From NCBI RefSeq assembly GCF_028768465.1, contig NZ_CP118225.1:1841001-1905000 (forward strand): a DNA stretch of 64,000 nucleotides, written 5' to 3'. A model generated the notes under the pieces. It made no database searches. It was not told where the DNA came from and saw only the letters and a list, made by a program, of their open reading frames with translations. This stretch comes from Rhodopirellula sp. P2. GTDB taxonomy: Bacteria; Planctomycetota; Planctomycetia; Pirellulales; Pirellulaceae. The position numbers and the translations under genes were made by a program. Below are positions 40,045-49,412 of the stretch, piece by piece (position 1 is the first letter of the stretch; each line of letters starts with the position of its first letter).

Positions 40045-41151
40045 TTACACAACAAGTCGACAATCATCGAGACCCTTCGGAAGGGTACTCAGACGTTCAA
40101 ACCCATTGGCGGTGACGAGGATGTCGTCCTCAATGCGAATTCCAAATTCGCCTTCGAAATACACGCCTGGTTCCACGGTAATCACCATACCCTCGCGAAG
40201 CACCTCGGTGGACATCGGTCCCATGCGTGGATCCTCGTGAATTTCCAAGCCAAAACCGTGCCCGAGGCCGTGTTTGAAGGCGTCCCCCAAACCCGCTTTT
40301 TGAAGGACCTGGCGAGCCGCTCGGTCGACTTCGATGGCTTCCACCCCATCTCGGATCGCTGAAATGGCGGCTTCTTGCGATTCCAAAACGGCCTGGTAAG
40401 CGGCTTCAAATCGATCGGCGGTCGCGGAGCGAATCTCGGGTTTGTGCAGGGTGCGAGTCAAATCACTGCAGTAACCGTCCACGCTTGCCCCCCAGTCGAT
40501 GAGCAGGGTGCGGCAGTCCGCCAAGGCGACGTTGCGGGGGTGATAGTGGGGCAGGGCACCGTTGGGTTCGGCACCCGCGATCACATCGAAGCTGACACCG
40601 GAGGCACCCAGACTTCGCATCGTTGCTTCTAATTCGTGAGCGATTTGCAGTTCGGTCATCTGCGGGGTCAGTTTGTTGGTGACGCTGAGAAAACTTCGCT
40701 CGGCGATCGCGATGGCTCGCCGGATGGTGGCCAGTTCGTCGGCGTCTTTGATCGAACGCAGCGTTTCGACCAATCCACTGGTTTCGGTCCACTGAACCGA
40801 TTCGATTTGCTCCTGCCACTGACGCAGGGTGGAAACTTGCACGTGATCGGCCTCAAACCCGATCGTTTTGAGCGACAAATCGCCCAAATATTCCGCCAGC
40901 AAAGCCACCAATGTTTGGCTGGGAGGGCGAATGGCGCTTTCTAAATTCGGGCATTCATCGGCGATTTGCGTTTCGTAGCGACGGTCGGACAGCAACGTGG
41001 CTTTGCCATCGGGACGGACCAGCAACCAAGTGCTGTCGCCGGTGAATCCGCTGAGATACCGCACGTTGACTTCGTTGCAGATCAAAATCGCGTCCATCGG
41101 CTGGTCCGAATCGGCACTGGATTGCACAAGTCGTTCAATACGCTGAGTCAT
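40045..41151 (-). CDS. Xaa-Pro aminopeptidase-like M24 metallopeptidase
   Basis: 368 residues from ATG 41151 (MTQRIERLVQSS). The N-terminal creatinase-like domain has DAILICNEVNVRYLSGFTGD; the pita-bread domain shows the dinuclear metal ligands: Asp in LIDWGASVDGYCSDLTRT (two Asp), His in HGLGHGFGLEIHEDP, Glu in VEPGVYF and Glu in IRIEDDI. It removes N-terminal residues before proline. The large in-frame upstream extension to 41529 overlaps the divergent alaS promoter and start, and is rejected. Upstream of accBC, a frequent arrangement. Confidence 0.9.
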   Translation of the reverse strand: MTQRIERLVQSSADSDQPMDAILICNEVNVRYLSGFTGDSTWLLVRPDGKATLLSDRRYETQIADECPNLESAIRPPSQTLVALLAEYLGDLSLKTIGFEADHVQVSTLRQWQEQIESVQWTETSGLVETLRSIKDADELATIRRAIAIAERSFLSVTNKLTPQMTELQIAHELEATMRSLGASGVSFDVIAGAEPNGALPHYHPRNVALADCRTLLIDWGASVDGYCSDLTRTLHKPEIRSATADRFEAAYQAVLESQEAAISAIRDGVEAIEVDRAARQVLQKAGLGDAFKHGLGHGFGLEIHEDPRMGPMSTEVLREGMVITVEPGVYFEGEFGIRIEDDILVTANGFERLSTLPKGLDDCRLVV

Positions 41152-41392
41152 GAAGTCAAAATCCGTTGGTGTGGTCAAGGCGGCAAAAGGATTGAAACGG
41201 CGGTCAGCGGTGGGGGCGTTCTCCGCGCGGCCAAACGGCAGGCAAGGTTGTCGTTCGGCGGCCAGTATTGTGGGCTGAGAATCGGCACCTGTCACCCGTT
41301 GGGCATCGACTGATATCATGCCGGCGATGGAATGCGAGCCCCACGGCTTGTCCCGCGATCCTTTCCCTTGTTCAACCCACCCGCACATCCCG

Positions 41393-44230
41393 ATGAAAAC
41401 TGACGAACTCCGCGAAAAATACCTGGCGTTCTTTGAGACCAAAGGTTGCGTCCGCCAACCCAGTGACGTGCTCGTTCCGGCTTGGGATCCATCGGTTTTG
41501 TTCACTCCCGCGGGGATGAACCAGTTCAAAGATCACTTCCTGGGCAAGGTCAAACTGGATTTCACCCGTGCGACCACGTGTCAAAAGTGCTTGCGGACGG
41601 GTGACATCGACAACGTCGGTCGAACCGCGTTCCACCACACGTTCTTTGAAATGCTGGGCAACTTTTCGTTTGGCGATTATTTCAAAGAAGAGGCCATCCA
41701 CTGGGCGTGGGAATTTTTGACCGACAAAAAGTGGCTCGGCATTCCTGGCGAGCGACTGACGGTCACCGTTTACAAAGACGACGACGAAGCGTTCGGCATT
41801 TGGCACGACAAAATCGGCTTGCCAACCCAACGCATCACACGCATGGACGAGGATGAAAACTTCTGGCCCGCGTCGGCTCCCAGCGAAGGCCCGGACGGAG
41901 TTTGTGGTCCCTGCAGCGAAATCTATTACCAGTTGGAAGACGGCAGCGACGTCGAAATCTGGAACTTGGTGTTCACCCAGTTCAATCGCGTGGGAACGCC
42001 TCCGGACAACTTGCACCCGTTGCCCAGCAAAAACATCGACACGGGCATGGGGCTGGAACGAACCGCCAGCGTCTTGCAGGGCGTGCCGACCAACTTCCAC
42101 ATCGACAGCCTGTTCCCGATCGTCGAAGCGGCGTCGGAAGTCTGTGGCGTGAAGTACGAATACGAGAGCGACAACGGGCGGCGACTGCGTCGGATCACTG
42201 ACCACGCGCGAGCCAGCGTGTTCGCGGTCCATGAAAACGTGTATCCCGGCCCCAAGGACGCTCGTTCGGTCATCCGCCGGCTGATCCGCCGTGCGGTGCT
42301 GGACGGCTATCAGATGAATCTGCGCGAGCCCTTCCTGTACAAGTTGGTGGAAGCCGTTGCGGATGCGTCGAAAGCCGCTTATCCAGAACTGGGCCAGACA
42401 ACTCAGCGTGTCAGCGAAGCGATCGAGTCGGAAGAAAAAGCCTTTTTCTCGACGATCGATGGCGGGATGAAACGCATCCATCGTTTGTTCGAAGAGATGA
42501 ACGACGAAGCATCCGTGATGGTGCCCGGTGCCGATGCAGCGGATTTGTTGACCACCTATGGCGTGCCGCCGGAGTTGGTTCAAACGCTGGCCGCCGAGCA
42601 GAATTTCACGTTCGATTGGTCGGGCTTTCGCGAAGCGATGGACAAACACGCCGACGAAAGCGACGGCGGACAACGTGTGTTGTTCCAAACCGGACCACTG
42701 GAAACTCTGAAAGAGGCTCTGCGGGAAACCCCGTTTGTTGGCTATGACCAAACCGAAGCAACGGCGATCGTCAAAGGCATCATCACCGGCGATGGCAAAG
42801 GCAAAGGAGACGACGGGCAATTGCTCAGTCATCTGGACCGTCCCGAAGACGCGGTCCTGCGATTGGTGCTGGATCACTCGCCGTTTTATGGTGAATCCGG
42901 TGGCCAAGTTGGCGACATCGGTGTGATTTTCAACGACAACTTTGAGTTCGAGGTCATCGATACTCAGCGACACGCTTCGTTGATCGTTCACCACGGTCGA
43001 TTGTTGCGTGGCAAAATCAGTGAAGGCGAAACGTGCACGGCGAAGGTCGATGTCGAGAATCGCACGGCGCTCGCACGAGCTCACAGCGCGACTCATATTT
43101 TGCACCACGCATTGCACACACATGTTGGCCGGCACGCCGAACAACAGGGCAGCAAGGTCGAACCGGATCGCTTGCGGTTTGACTTCACCAACCCCAAAGC
43201 CATCGACGACGAGACGCTGGTCAAAATCGAACAAGATGTGCTCAGCATGGTTGGCGAAGGCGACGAAATTCGCTGGGACACCGTGTCGCTCGCCGATGCT
43301 CGTGAAGCTGGCGCGATGATGTTGTTCGGTGAAAAGTACCCCGATCCATGTCGCATGGTTTCGATGGGAACATTCAGTCGTGAATTGTGCGGCGGGACTC
43401 ACCTGACCAACACCAAGCAAGTTGGCTCGTTCGAGGTCGTGGTGGAAGAAAGCGTTTCGACGGGGACACGCCGCATCGAAGCTTTGACAGGCGATCGTGC
43501 CAAGGAACACCGCGAGCAAACTCAAGCGTTGCTGAACGAGGTGGCCAGCAAATTGAATTGCGATGCCTCGGTGGCTGCCGCGGCCACGGTTGCCCTGATC
43601 GAAGAAGTTCGTCGGTTGAAGAAGGAATTGTCGTCGGGCAAAGCAGCCGACTACCCCGCGGAGTTCGTCTTTGACGGCAAAGCGGCCCAAGCCGAGACGA
43701 CTGACATCAGCGATTACAACGCCGTGCGTGCGGCGGTTCGTGGTTTGACTCGTCGTTTGAACGTCGCGATCACCGATGTGCTCGGTCGATTGGATTCATT
43801 GTTGGCGGATCGATCGAAGTTGGTCGAACAACTCAAACAAGTCACCGCGGGCGGGAAGATCTCGGCCAATGACTTGATCGCGGATGGAACCCAAGTTGGC
43901 GACACGTTGTTGATCGTTGCCGAAACACCCGGTGCCAATCCCAACATCATGCGTGGTTGGATCGACCAAATTCGCAAGAAGAGCGACGCACCAACCGCTG
44001 TGCTGTTGGCTTCGGCGATGAACGGCAAGGTCATGTTGGTCGGCGGATTGAGCCGGGATTTGGTCGATCGCGGTTTGAAAGCGGGTGACTGGGTCGGTGC
44101 GGCGGCCAAGGTGGTCGGCGGCAGCGGCGGTGGACGGCCTGACATGGCTCAAGCCGGTGGCAAAGACGCCAGCAAGTTGCCCGAGGCGCTCCAGCAAGCT
44201 CGCGAAACGATGACTGAAAAACTGGGCTAA
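41393..44230 (+). CDS. alaS: Alanyl-tRNA synthetase
   Basis: 945 residues from ATG 41393 (MKTDELREKYLAFFETKG). Class II catalytic core with SVLFTPAGMNQFKDHFLG, RTAFHHTFFEMLGNFSFGDY, then the editing domain with zinc ligands HSATH (His564, His568) and CGGTH (Cys666, His670), numbers identical to the E. coli enzyme. The C-terminal domain is longer than in E. coli and ends Gly-rich with GGSGGGRPDMAQAGG, typical of AlaS. The start frame before 41393 has no similarity. The long antisense frame is a shadow. Confidence 0.97.
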   Translation: MKTDELREKYLAFFETKGCVRQPSDVLVPAWDPSVLFTPAGMNQFKDHFLGKVKLDFTRATTCQKCLRTGDIDNVGRTAFHHTFFEMLGNFSFGDYFKEEAIHWAWEFLTDKKWLGIPGERLTVTVYKDDDEAFGIWHDKIGLPTQRITRMDEDENFWPASAPSEGPDGVCGPCSEIYYQLEDGSDVEIWNLVFTQFNRVGTPPDNLHPLPSKNIDTGMGLERTASVLQGVPTNFHIDSLFPIVEAASEVCGVKYEYESDNGRRLRRITDHARASVFAVHENVYPGPKDARSVIRRLIRRAVLDGYQMNLREPFLYKLVEAVADASKAAYPELGQTTQRVSEAIESEEKAFFSTIDGGMKRIHRLFEEMNDEASVMVPGADAADLLTTYGVPPELVQTLAAEQNFTFDWSGFREAMDKHADESDGGQRVLFQTGPLETLKEALRETPFVGYDQTEATAIVKGIITGDGKGKGDDGQLLSHLDRPEDAVLRLVLDHSPFYGESGGQVGDIGVIFNDNFEFEVIDTQRHASLIVHHGRLLRGKISEGETCTAKVDVENRTALARAHSATHILHHALHTHVGRHAEQQGSKVEPDRLRFDFTNPKAIDDETLVKIEQDVLSMVGEGDEIRWDTVSLADAREAGAMMLFGEKYPDPCRMVSMGTFSRELCGGTHLTNTKQVGSFEVVVEESVSTGTRRIEALTGDRAKEHREQTQALLNEVASKLNCDASVAAAATVALIEEVRRLKKELSSGKAADYPAEFVFDGKAAQAETTDISDYNAVRAAVRGLTRRLNVAITDVLGRLDSLLADRSKLVEQLKQVTAGGKISANDLIADGTQVGDTLLIVAETPGANPNIMRGWIDQIRKKSDAPTAVLLASAMNGKVMLVGGLSRDLVDRGLKAGDWVGAAAKVVGGSGGGRPDMAQAGGKDASKLPEALQQARETMTEKLG

Positions 44231-44240
44231 GGAACGGTCG

Positions 44241-44319
44241 AGAAAGCAGGTGTCAGGTGCCTTTTGACGGAACGCCCCAGGGGGTGCTTTGCAGAAAAGC
44301 TGCCTGACACTTCTTTCCT
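44241..44319. repeat. Imperfect palindrome after alaS, family E
   Basis: The left arm around GGTGTCAGG (44249-44257) and right arm around CCTGACACTT (44303-44312) are inverted; pairing extends imperfectly over about 25 bases (44241-44265 with 44295-44319). An inner CGCCCC-AG-GGGGTG hairpin sits between. Ten bases after the alaS stop; it may act as a 3'-end structure. Confidence 0.55.
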
Positions 44320-44397
44320 GCTCATTGCGAAGAGCATTCCTTTTGCTCGCCTGAAATTGAACGCGACGCCCATCGAATGTAGACGGTTCTCCTCCTG

Positions 44398-45435
44398 ATG
44401 ACTGGAACGAACGAGTTGACTCCCAATACCTTCTATCTCGAAGTGACCGGTGCCGGGCTTCCCGAAGTGGATGGGCTCTTTGTGCCCTCCACCGCACCAC
44501 CCGCCGAGTCGGAATCAGGCACCGTTTCCAGTCCAGGTTATTGGAATGGCAAGCTGGCCTGGGACCGCGCCGATGGAAAGTCAGCCAGAAGCCCTGCGTT
44601 GTCGTTTTCCAACACCTATCGGTCGTGGAGGATTTGTCGGCTGGACGGGCATCTCGCCTATGACATCACCAGCGAAGACGATCTCCCGCCCACGGACAGG
44701 CCCTGGCATGTCTACAAAAAGGGTGTCGCACCTGCACCCAAGGTCGTGATCCATCATTGCGATCCACGCCAGCCATGCCCCAAACCCAACGTGGTGTTTG
44801 TGCTCGGCGGTCCCGGTGCGGGCAAGGGGACGATGTGTGAGTTGGCCGAGTCTCAGCTTGGTTGGGCCCACTTGTCGACCGGCGACTTGCTGCGAGCGGA
44901 ACTGGAAGCCAATGGACCGCATGCGGCGGCCATAGAGGAGATCATTGCGGCCGGGAATCTGGTCCCCAGCACAATCGTGGTGAAGTTGCTGCAAGACGCG
45001 ATGGAAAAGCTCACGCGACGGACCGGGAACCGGAATTTCTTGCTCGATGGATTCCCGCGATCGCAGTCAAACTTGGACGCGTGGTATGACGTCTTCGGCC
45101 GAGATGCCGAACTGCCCAAGATGCTGTTCTTCGAGTGCCCGTACGATGTCTTGGAGAAACGAGTCTTGGCTCGAGCAAAGTACACCGGCCGACAGGACGA
45201 CAATTTGGTGAGCTTGAAGTCGAGGTTTGACACCTTCAAAAAGGAAACGTTGCCGACCGTGCAGTTTTTTAAGAGTCAGAACCGGTGCGTTGAATTGGAC
45301 ACCAGCCAGGATCGCCAAGCTGTTTACAAGCTCGTCTGCGAGCAGCTTTCCGAGCACACCGATTGCTCATTGGCTAACAAGCCACTGTCCGAGAAAGCTG
45401 AGATGCTTCTCGGGCTGAGGCCATTTCCGAATTGA
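44398..45435 (+). CDS. UMP/CMP-kinase-like nucleotide kinase with novel N-terminal domain
   Basis: 345 residues. Residues about 130-325 are an adenylate/UMP-CMP kinase domain: P-loop VFVLGGPGAGKGTMCE (137-145), HLSTGDLLRAEL, FLLDGFPRSQSN and a short lid KYTGRQDDNLVSLKSRF. The short lid with GR-x-DDN resembles eukaryotic UMP/CMP kinases rather than bacterial Adk. Residues 11-90 form a separate domain: FYLEVTGAGLPEVDGLFVPS then SPGYWNGKLAWDR and YRSWRICRLDGHLAYDI. Gly-Ala-Gly plus Asn/Asp-Gly-x-Phe/Tyr blocks of this type I associate with algal/diatom proteins. The role is unknown; it is probably a second, non-housekeeping nucleoside monophosphate kinase. Confidence 0.8.
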   Translation: MTGTNELTPNTFYLEVTGAGLPEVDGLFVPSTAPPAESESGTVSSPGYWNGKLAWDRADGKSARSPALSFSNTYRSWRICRLDGHLAYDITSEDDLPPTDRPWHVYKKGVAPAPKVVIHHCDPRQPCPKPNVVFVLGGPGAGKGTMCELAESQLGWAHLSTGDLLRAELEANGPHAAAIEEIIAAGNLVPSTIVVKLLQDAMEKLTRRTGNRNFLLDGFPRSQSNLDAWYDVFGRDAELPKMLFFECPYDVLEKRVLARAKYTGRQDDNLVSLKSRFDTFKKETLPTVQFFKSQNRCVELDTSQDRQAVYKLVCEQLSEHTDCSLANKPLSEKAEMLLGLRPFPN

Positions 45436-45483
45436 AGCAACTTTCAATTGCGTCCCACGGCGGTCTCCGTCGTGAGATGTTGA

Positions 45484-46557
45484 TCAACCGGGGATGAAGT
45501 CGCATTCTGGAGTCAGCGATTGAGCGAACAACGTCAGCAACTTCGCGATCGCTTCGATGTCGCCGAGGCTGATCGTTTCGACGGCCGAGTGCATGTAGCG
45601 GTTGGGGATCGCGACCAATCCGGTGGCGACGCCTGAGCCGGAGATCTGCAGCACATTGGAATCGTTGGGGGCGGCTCGTCCGAGCGCTGCGGGTTGGTAG
45701 GCGATGTCGTTGTCGTCGGCCAATTTCATCAGTCTCGCCGCGACTTTGGCGTTGATGTTGGGGCCACGGAAGATCACCGGGCCGCCGCCGAGTTTGATGT
45801 CGCCTTGTTGTTGTTTATCGATCGTTGGGCAATCCGAGGCATGCGTGACGTCGACCGCGATGGCCACGTCAGGATTGATGCGTCCGGCGGCGGTCCTGGC
45901 TCCACGCAGCCCGATCTCTTCTTGCACGGTCGCGACGCTGTGCAGTTCGCACTGCAACGCTTCGTCGGAGGTCGCACAACGACGGGCCGTTTCGATCACC
46001 GTCCACATCCCGGTTTTGTTGTCCATGCCGGGGCCGCTGACCAAATCCCCCAGTAATTCTCGGTAGGCGAGGTCCAGCGTCACGCAGTCGCCGATGCGAA
46101 CCTTTGATTTGGCTTCTTCGCCATCTTTGGCTCCGATGTCCAGCCACATCTGTTCGAGCTTGACCACCTCGCCGCGTTCTTGCTGAGACAACAGGTGAAT
46201 CGGTTTGCGGCTGATGACTGCCGAGACGGGGCCGTCGTCGGTCCAGACCGTCATCGACTGACCGATCAGTTGCTGTGGGTCCCAACCGCCGATCGTTTGG
46301 GCGTACAAGAAACCTTGTTCGTCGATATGCGAGATCAGCATCCCGATTTGGTCGCAGTGACCGGCGAGCATCAATTTCGGGGCCCCGGCCTGGCCGACTC
46401 GAGCGGTCAGGTTGCCGTGCACGTCGATGGAGACTTCGTCGCTGTGCGGCTTCAGGTACTGACCGATCAGCTTTTGAATGGGTTCTTCGTAGCCCGAGGG
46501 GCTGGGCGTCAGAATGGATTGCTTGAAAAATTCGAGCGGTTGCATTTCAGTGGTCAT
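45484..46557 (-). CDS. M42 family metallopeptidase (glutamyl/tetrahedral aminopeptidase type)
   Basis: 357 residues from ATG 46557. Metal ligands in order: LAGHCDQIG (His), GPGMDNKTG (bridging Asp), TVQEEIGLRG (catalytic Glu and metal Glu), VDVTHASDCP (Asp) and NRYMHSAVETI (His). These cobalt/zinc aminopeptidases form large cytoplasmic shells and trim peptides released by proteases. An ATG four codons downstream (46545) is possible. The start overlaps the GNAT stop by 11 bases, so both are likely cotranscribed. Confidence 0.9.
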   Translation of the reverse strand: MTTEMQPLEFFKQSILTPSPSGYEEPIQKLIGQYLKPHSDEVSIDVHGNLTARVGQAGAPKLMLAGHCDQIGMLISHIDEQGFLYAQTIGGWDPQQLIGQSMTVWTDDGPVSAVISRKPIHLLSQQERGEVVKLEQMWLDIGAKDGEEAKSKVRIGDCVTLDLAYRELLGDLVSGPGMDNKTGMWTVIETARRCATSDEALQCELHSVATVQEEIGLRGARTAAGRINPDVAIAVDVTHASDCPTIDKQQQGDIKLGGGPVIFRGPNINAKVAARLMKLADDNDIAYQPAALGRAAPNDSNVLQISGSGVATGLVAIPNRYMHSAVETISLGDIEAIAKLLTLFAQSLTPECDFIPG

Positions 46558-47053
46558 CGAAGTTGCGAGGACGGAGTTGGCAGAACAAGGCTTTTTTCTG
46601 GTCAGGCAACGAGTAATCGAAGCCACATGATTTGAGGAAGTCTTCGGAGGAGCTGATCGCAAGGATTTCCATCACCCCGAGCGTGCGGGCTCGTTCGATG
46701 CAGTGACCGACCAGTTTGCGTCCCAGCCCCAAGCGTTGAGCTTCGGGGTGCACCGCCAAACACTGCAGTTCGGCCAGTTTCGTGCTGTAGACCTCAATCG
46801 CCGCAAAACCGATGCAGCGTGGGCCGACCATGGCGACATAGCCGTGGCGGGTCAGTTCGATGATTTCGGCTTCGGTGCGTGAGAGCAGCAGGTGCTGTGA
46901 AACGAACGGACGCATCAAAGCGTGGATGGCTTGGGCGTCCAGCGGGGTGGATTGTCGGACGGTGACTTCGTCCATCGACAGCGATTCGCCGGGGGGCGAG
47001 ACCGGGGGCGCGTCAACGATCGGGGCGGGATCGGGAGAGGGAATGTCAGCCAA
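46547..47053 (-). CDS. GNAT N-acetyltransferase, ArgA-like
   Basis: 168 residues. After a Pro-rich N-terminus (1-25) comes a GNAT domain: VRQSTPLDAQAIHALMRPFV, GYVAMVGPRCIGFAAIEVYS, the acetyl-CoA loop VHPEAQRLGLGRKLVGHCIE (Q/R-x-x-G-x-G/A) and ISSSEDFLKSCGFDY. The CIGFAA...ELQCLAVHPEAQ...GFDY pattern is that of glutamate N-acetyltransferases in stand-alone form, which start arginine synthesis; the true substrate is uncertain. It overlaps the M42 peptidase start. Confidence 0.8.
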   Translation of the reverse strand: MADIPSPDPAPIVDAPPVSPPGESLSMDEVTVRQSTPLDAQAIHALMRPFVSQHLLLSRTEAEIIELTRHGYVAMVGPRCIGFAAIEVYSTKLAELQCLAVHPEAQRLGLGRKLVGHCIERARTLGVMEILAISSSEDFLKSCGFDYSLPDQKKALFCQLRPRNFDDH

Positions 47054-47259
47054 AGCGAGCGTCTTTCATGAACGAAGTTCCACCGGTTCAGATGCGATCA
47101 GCAGTCATCGAAAACAGAAGTTTAGCAAATGGTGGCCAACCTTCGCGGGGGCATCCCGGAATCGCGCCGTGTCCCGCGCGGGTAGGGCGGCAAGTTCAGC
47201 CCCAGCAAGCGTCAGCGGAGACAAACCGGGGAGACGATCTGCACAGCGTGAGGGGGGGC

Positions 47260-48141
47260 TCAGGATGAGGGCAAGTCATCGACCCGCAGCAACAGAATGA
47301 CATGCTGGTCGTCCTGAAGGTGATCAGCGTCGCGAAGCATTTGGCGAGCCAATCCGAACGTGGGTTCGGTTTCGTCCGGTTGGTGCACGGGGGCGATCAG
47401 CAGTGTCAGGTGAGGATTGGCCACCCACGACAGGTTCATCTCCGGCAATTCCCAGGTCGAGCGTCCGGTTGCCAAGCGTGTGGCCGCTTCGCTGCTGATG
47501 AACCGTTGTTGGACCGAACCATGCTGGATTTCGGGACGAATCTCCAAGGTGGCTTGGCCAGGACCAGGCCCCAAGGTTGGGGTGAGTGAAAGCGACATCT
47601 GGGGTGAGTCCAACGATCGGCCCGTGAGTTTGCCGCTCTCCTGGGCCAGCACCACATGGGAACCATCCAGCACCGGTGAGACCGGGAGTTCGTGTCGTTG
47701 CGACGAACGCAGGGGAATGGTTTCGACTCCCGACGGACTGCGTCCTAGCACTCCGGCGGTGGAAAGCAATCGATTGATCGGGTCATCGTTCGCAGCAAGA
47801 TTGTCTTCGGCCGTCTCGGGCAGCGCATCGGGAGTGGCGATCAAACCAATGCGAAATCCGTTGGCCAGCCAGGCTTCGCGGATTTTCGGTGGGAAAGCGG
47901 TTTCGTCGACATGCTGCCAGAGCGATTCGTCGAGGTCTTGTGTGCTGACGTGACGAAAGTCTGCCTGCAACGAAATGGTGTTGCGGCTTTTGTGAGTGAG
48001 CTTGGAAACCTGAGTGTGCTTGGATCCAGACCGCGACTCGTCCAGTGGCCCGTCGGACCAGACGCCATTTTGAAAGAGAGAACACCCGGTGCCGAGGGTC
48101 AGGGTCACTGCCAGCGCGCAGATCGTCCAGCAGCACCGCAT
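47260..48141 (-). CDS. Predicted lipoprotein of unknown function
   Basis: 293 residues from ATG 48141: a signal with MRCCWTICALAVTLTLG ends in the lipobox LGTGC (Cys20), followed by SLFQNGVWSDG. The mature part is soluble and acidic; no enzyme motif is recognised. The C-terminus (ILLLRVDDLPSS) is hydrophobic then polar. The in-frame upstream extension has no signal features. Neighbours give no functional hint: DJ-1 protein upstream, GNAT downstream. Confidence 0.7.
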   Translation of the reverse strand: MRCCWTICALAVTLTLGTGCSLFQNGVWSDGPLDESRSGSKHTQVSKLTHKSRNTISLQADFRHVSTQDLDESLWQHVDETAFPPKIREAWLANGFRIGLIATPDALPETAEDNLAANDDPINRLLSTAGVLGRSPSGVETIPLRSSQRHELPVSPVLDGSHVVLAQESGKLTGRSLDSPQMSLSLTPTLGPGPGQATLEIRPEIQHGSVQQRFISSEAATRLATGRSTWELPEMNLSWVANPHLTLLIAPVHQPDETEPTFGLARQMLRDADHLQDDQHVILLLRVDDLPSS

Positions 48142-48315
48142 CGGTGTCGTGATGAAGACTCGTTCGGAGGAACGAAAAAGCACGCGGAAACGCCGTCCAG
48201 CCAAATCGGAAAGAACCAGGGGAGCATCGAACGAGCCGACCCTACGAATCCGCGACAAACGATGTCAAGGCAACTCAGGCGGGGAAACCCGGCAGTTCAG
48301 TTTCACACTGGCACC

Positions 48316-48663
48316 AGAGTAGAACAATTGTCCCCAATGGTTCCGTCTCGTCGCATTCAAAGGCCAAGCAGCGCCGCATCGATTCACACCCACACACCGC
48401 CCGCGTGCCGCTTGGAAATATGGCCACCCGGACGCTCAAGGGGCGTGCCATTTTCTGCATTTGAGAACCTCTCCCGAAACGAAGTTTTGGGGGAGGTCGA
48501 GCGACGCCGTCCAGGCGTAGGCGAGGGAGGGGGCCGTGCAGGGGTGGCGGCGCGGATGTCCCTCCCCCGGAAAGCTCGCTGAACGCTTGTTTTCCGACCC
48601 CTCCCGTTTTCATCGGGCGGGGTTTTTAAGGCATAGCGCACACAACGCTTGAAAACTGCACGA
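48316..48663. repeat. Dispersed intergenic repeat, family D, copy 2
   Basis: It starts AGAGTAGAACAATTG with a near-perfect 9-bp hairpin (one mismatch against the copy at 34690), then variable sequence; 48493-48663 matches 34870-35040 closely, including the ACGCC...GGCGT hairpin, the GGAAAGC...GTTTTCC stem (a G-U replaces a G-C), CGGGCGGGG and AAAACTGCACGA. It lies downstream of the DJ-1 gene (minus strand). Confidence 0.75.
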
Positions 48664-48732
48664 TCTCTCAAACCGTGGAGGGCCACCCGTTCGGCTCTCA
48701 TCTTGGTGGCCCACCGAGCGACAATCTTTCGT

Positions 48733-49314
48733 TCAAGCCAGCAGGGCGAGGAAGTGGCGGCAGAAATCGGGCAGGTCATCGGGGCGGCGGCTGCTGACGT
48801 GGTGCCCGTCGACGACGACGGGAGCGTCTTCGAAGATCGCTCCCGCATTGACGAGATCATCCTTGATGCCCGGGGATCCGGTCACGCGAACGCCTCGGTA
48901 GACCCCCGCTGAGATGGGGATCCAGCCGCCGTGGCAGATCGCGGCGATCGGTTTTTTGGCCTCGTCAAAGTCGCGAACAAGCTGCAACACCTTGGGATCC
49001 CGGCGCAATTTGTCGGGCATGAACCCGCCGGGAACCAGCAATCCGTCGAAGGAATGGGCTTCGCAGGCCTCGATGGCCAGGTCGCTGACGCAGGGGTAGC
49101 CCAGTTTACCGTTGTATTTTTCTCCCGCTTTCGGGCCCGCGACAAAAAATTCCGCGCCGGCTTCGATCAGGCGGAGTTTGGGGTACCACAGTTCCAAGTC
49201 CTCGTAGATTTCGCCCACAAACGACAGAACTCGTTTGCCCGTGAGCGTCTGCGGAGAAACGGAATCGACAGAAACCGAGGTCGCGGGTTGGGAAGAGGAA
49301 GTTGGATCGGTCAT
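48733..49314 (-). CDS. DJ-1/PfpI family protein (type 1 glutamine amidotransferase-like)
   Basis: 193 residues from ATG 49314. Seen: KRVLSFVGEIYEDLELWYPK, the strand and loop LLVPGGFMPDKLRRD, the nucleophile elbow IAAICHGGWIP (Cys with His), and VTGSPGIKDDLVNAG. This is the PfpI/YhbO deglycase-like subgroup; reported activities (glyoxalase, deglycase, protease) are debated. Cytoplasmic, no signal. A GTG at 49323 is an alternative start. Divergent from tatC. Confidence 0.88.
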   Translation of the reverse strand: MTDPTSSSQPATSVSVDSVSPQTLTGKRVLSFVGEIYEDLELWYPKLRLIEAGAEFFVAGPKAGEKYNGKLGYPCVSDLAIEACEAHSFDGLLVPGGFMPDKLRRDPKVLQLVRDFDEAKKPIAAICHGGWIPISAGVYRGVRVTGSPGIKDDLVNAGAIFEDAPVVVDGHHVSSRRPDDLPDFCRHFLALLA

Positions 49315-49412
49315 GAATGGCACCGTGCGAGATTGGATTGGTCAGTTAGAATGGTTCAGCACTGAGTCGTTCAGCACAATGGTACCCTCCCTCCCCTGGT
49401 GGATAAAAACTC

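Noticed and set aside
41372..43690. A 772-codon open frame antisense to alaS
   Set aside because: It runs opposite to a fully recognisable alanyl-tRNA synthetase and shows no family features; high GC and codon bias leave long open antisense frames.
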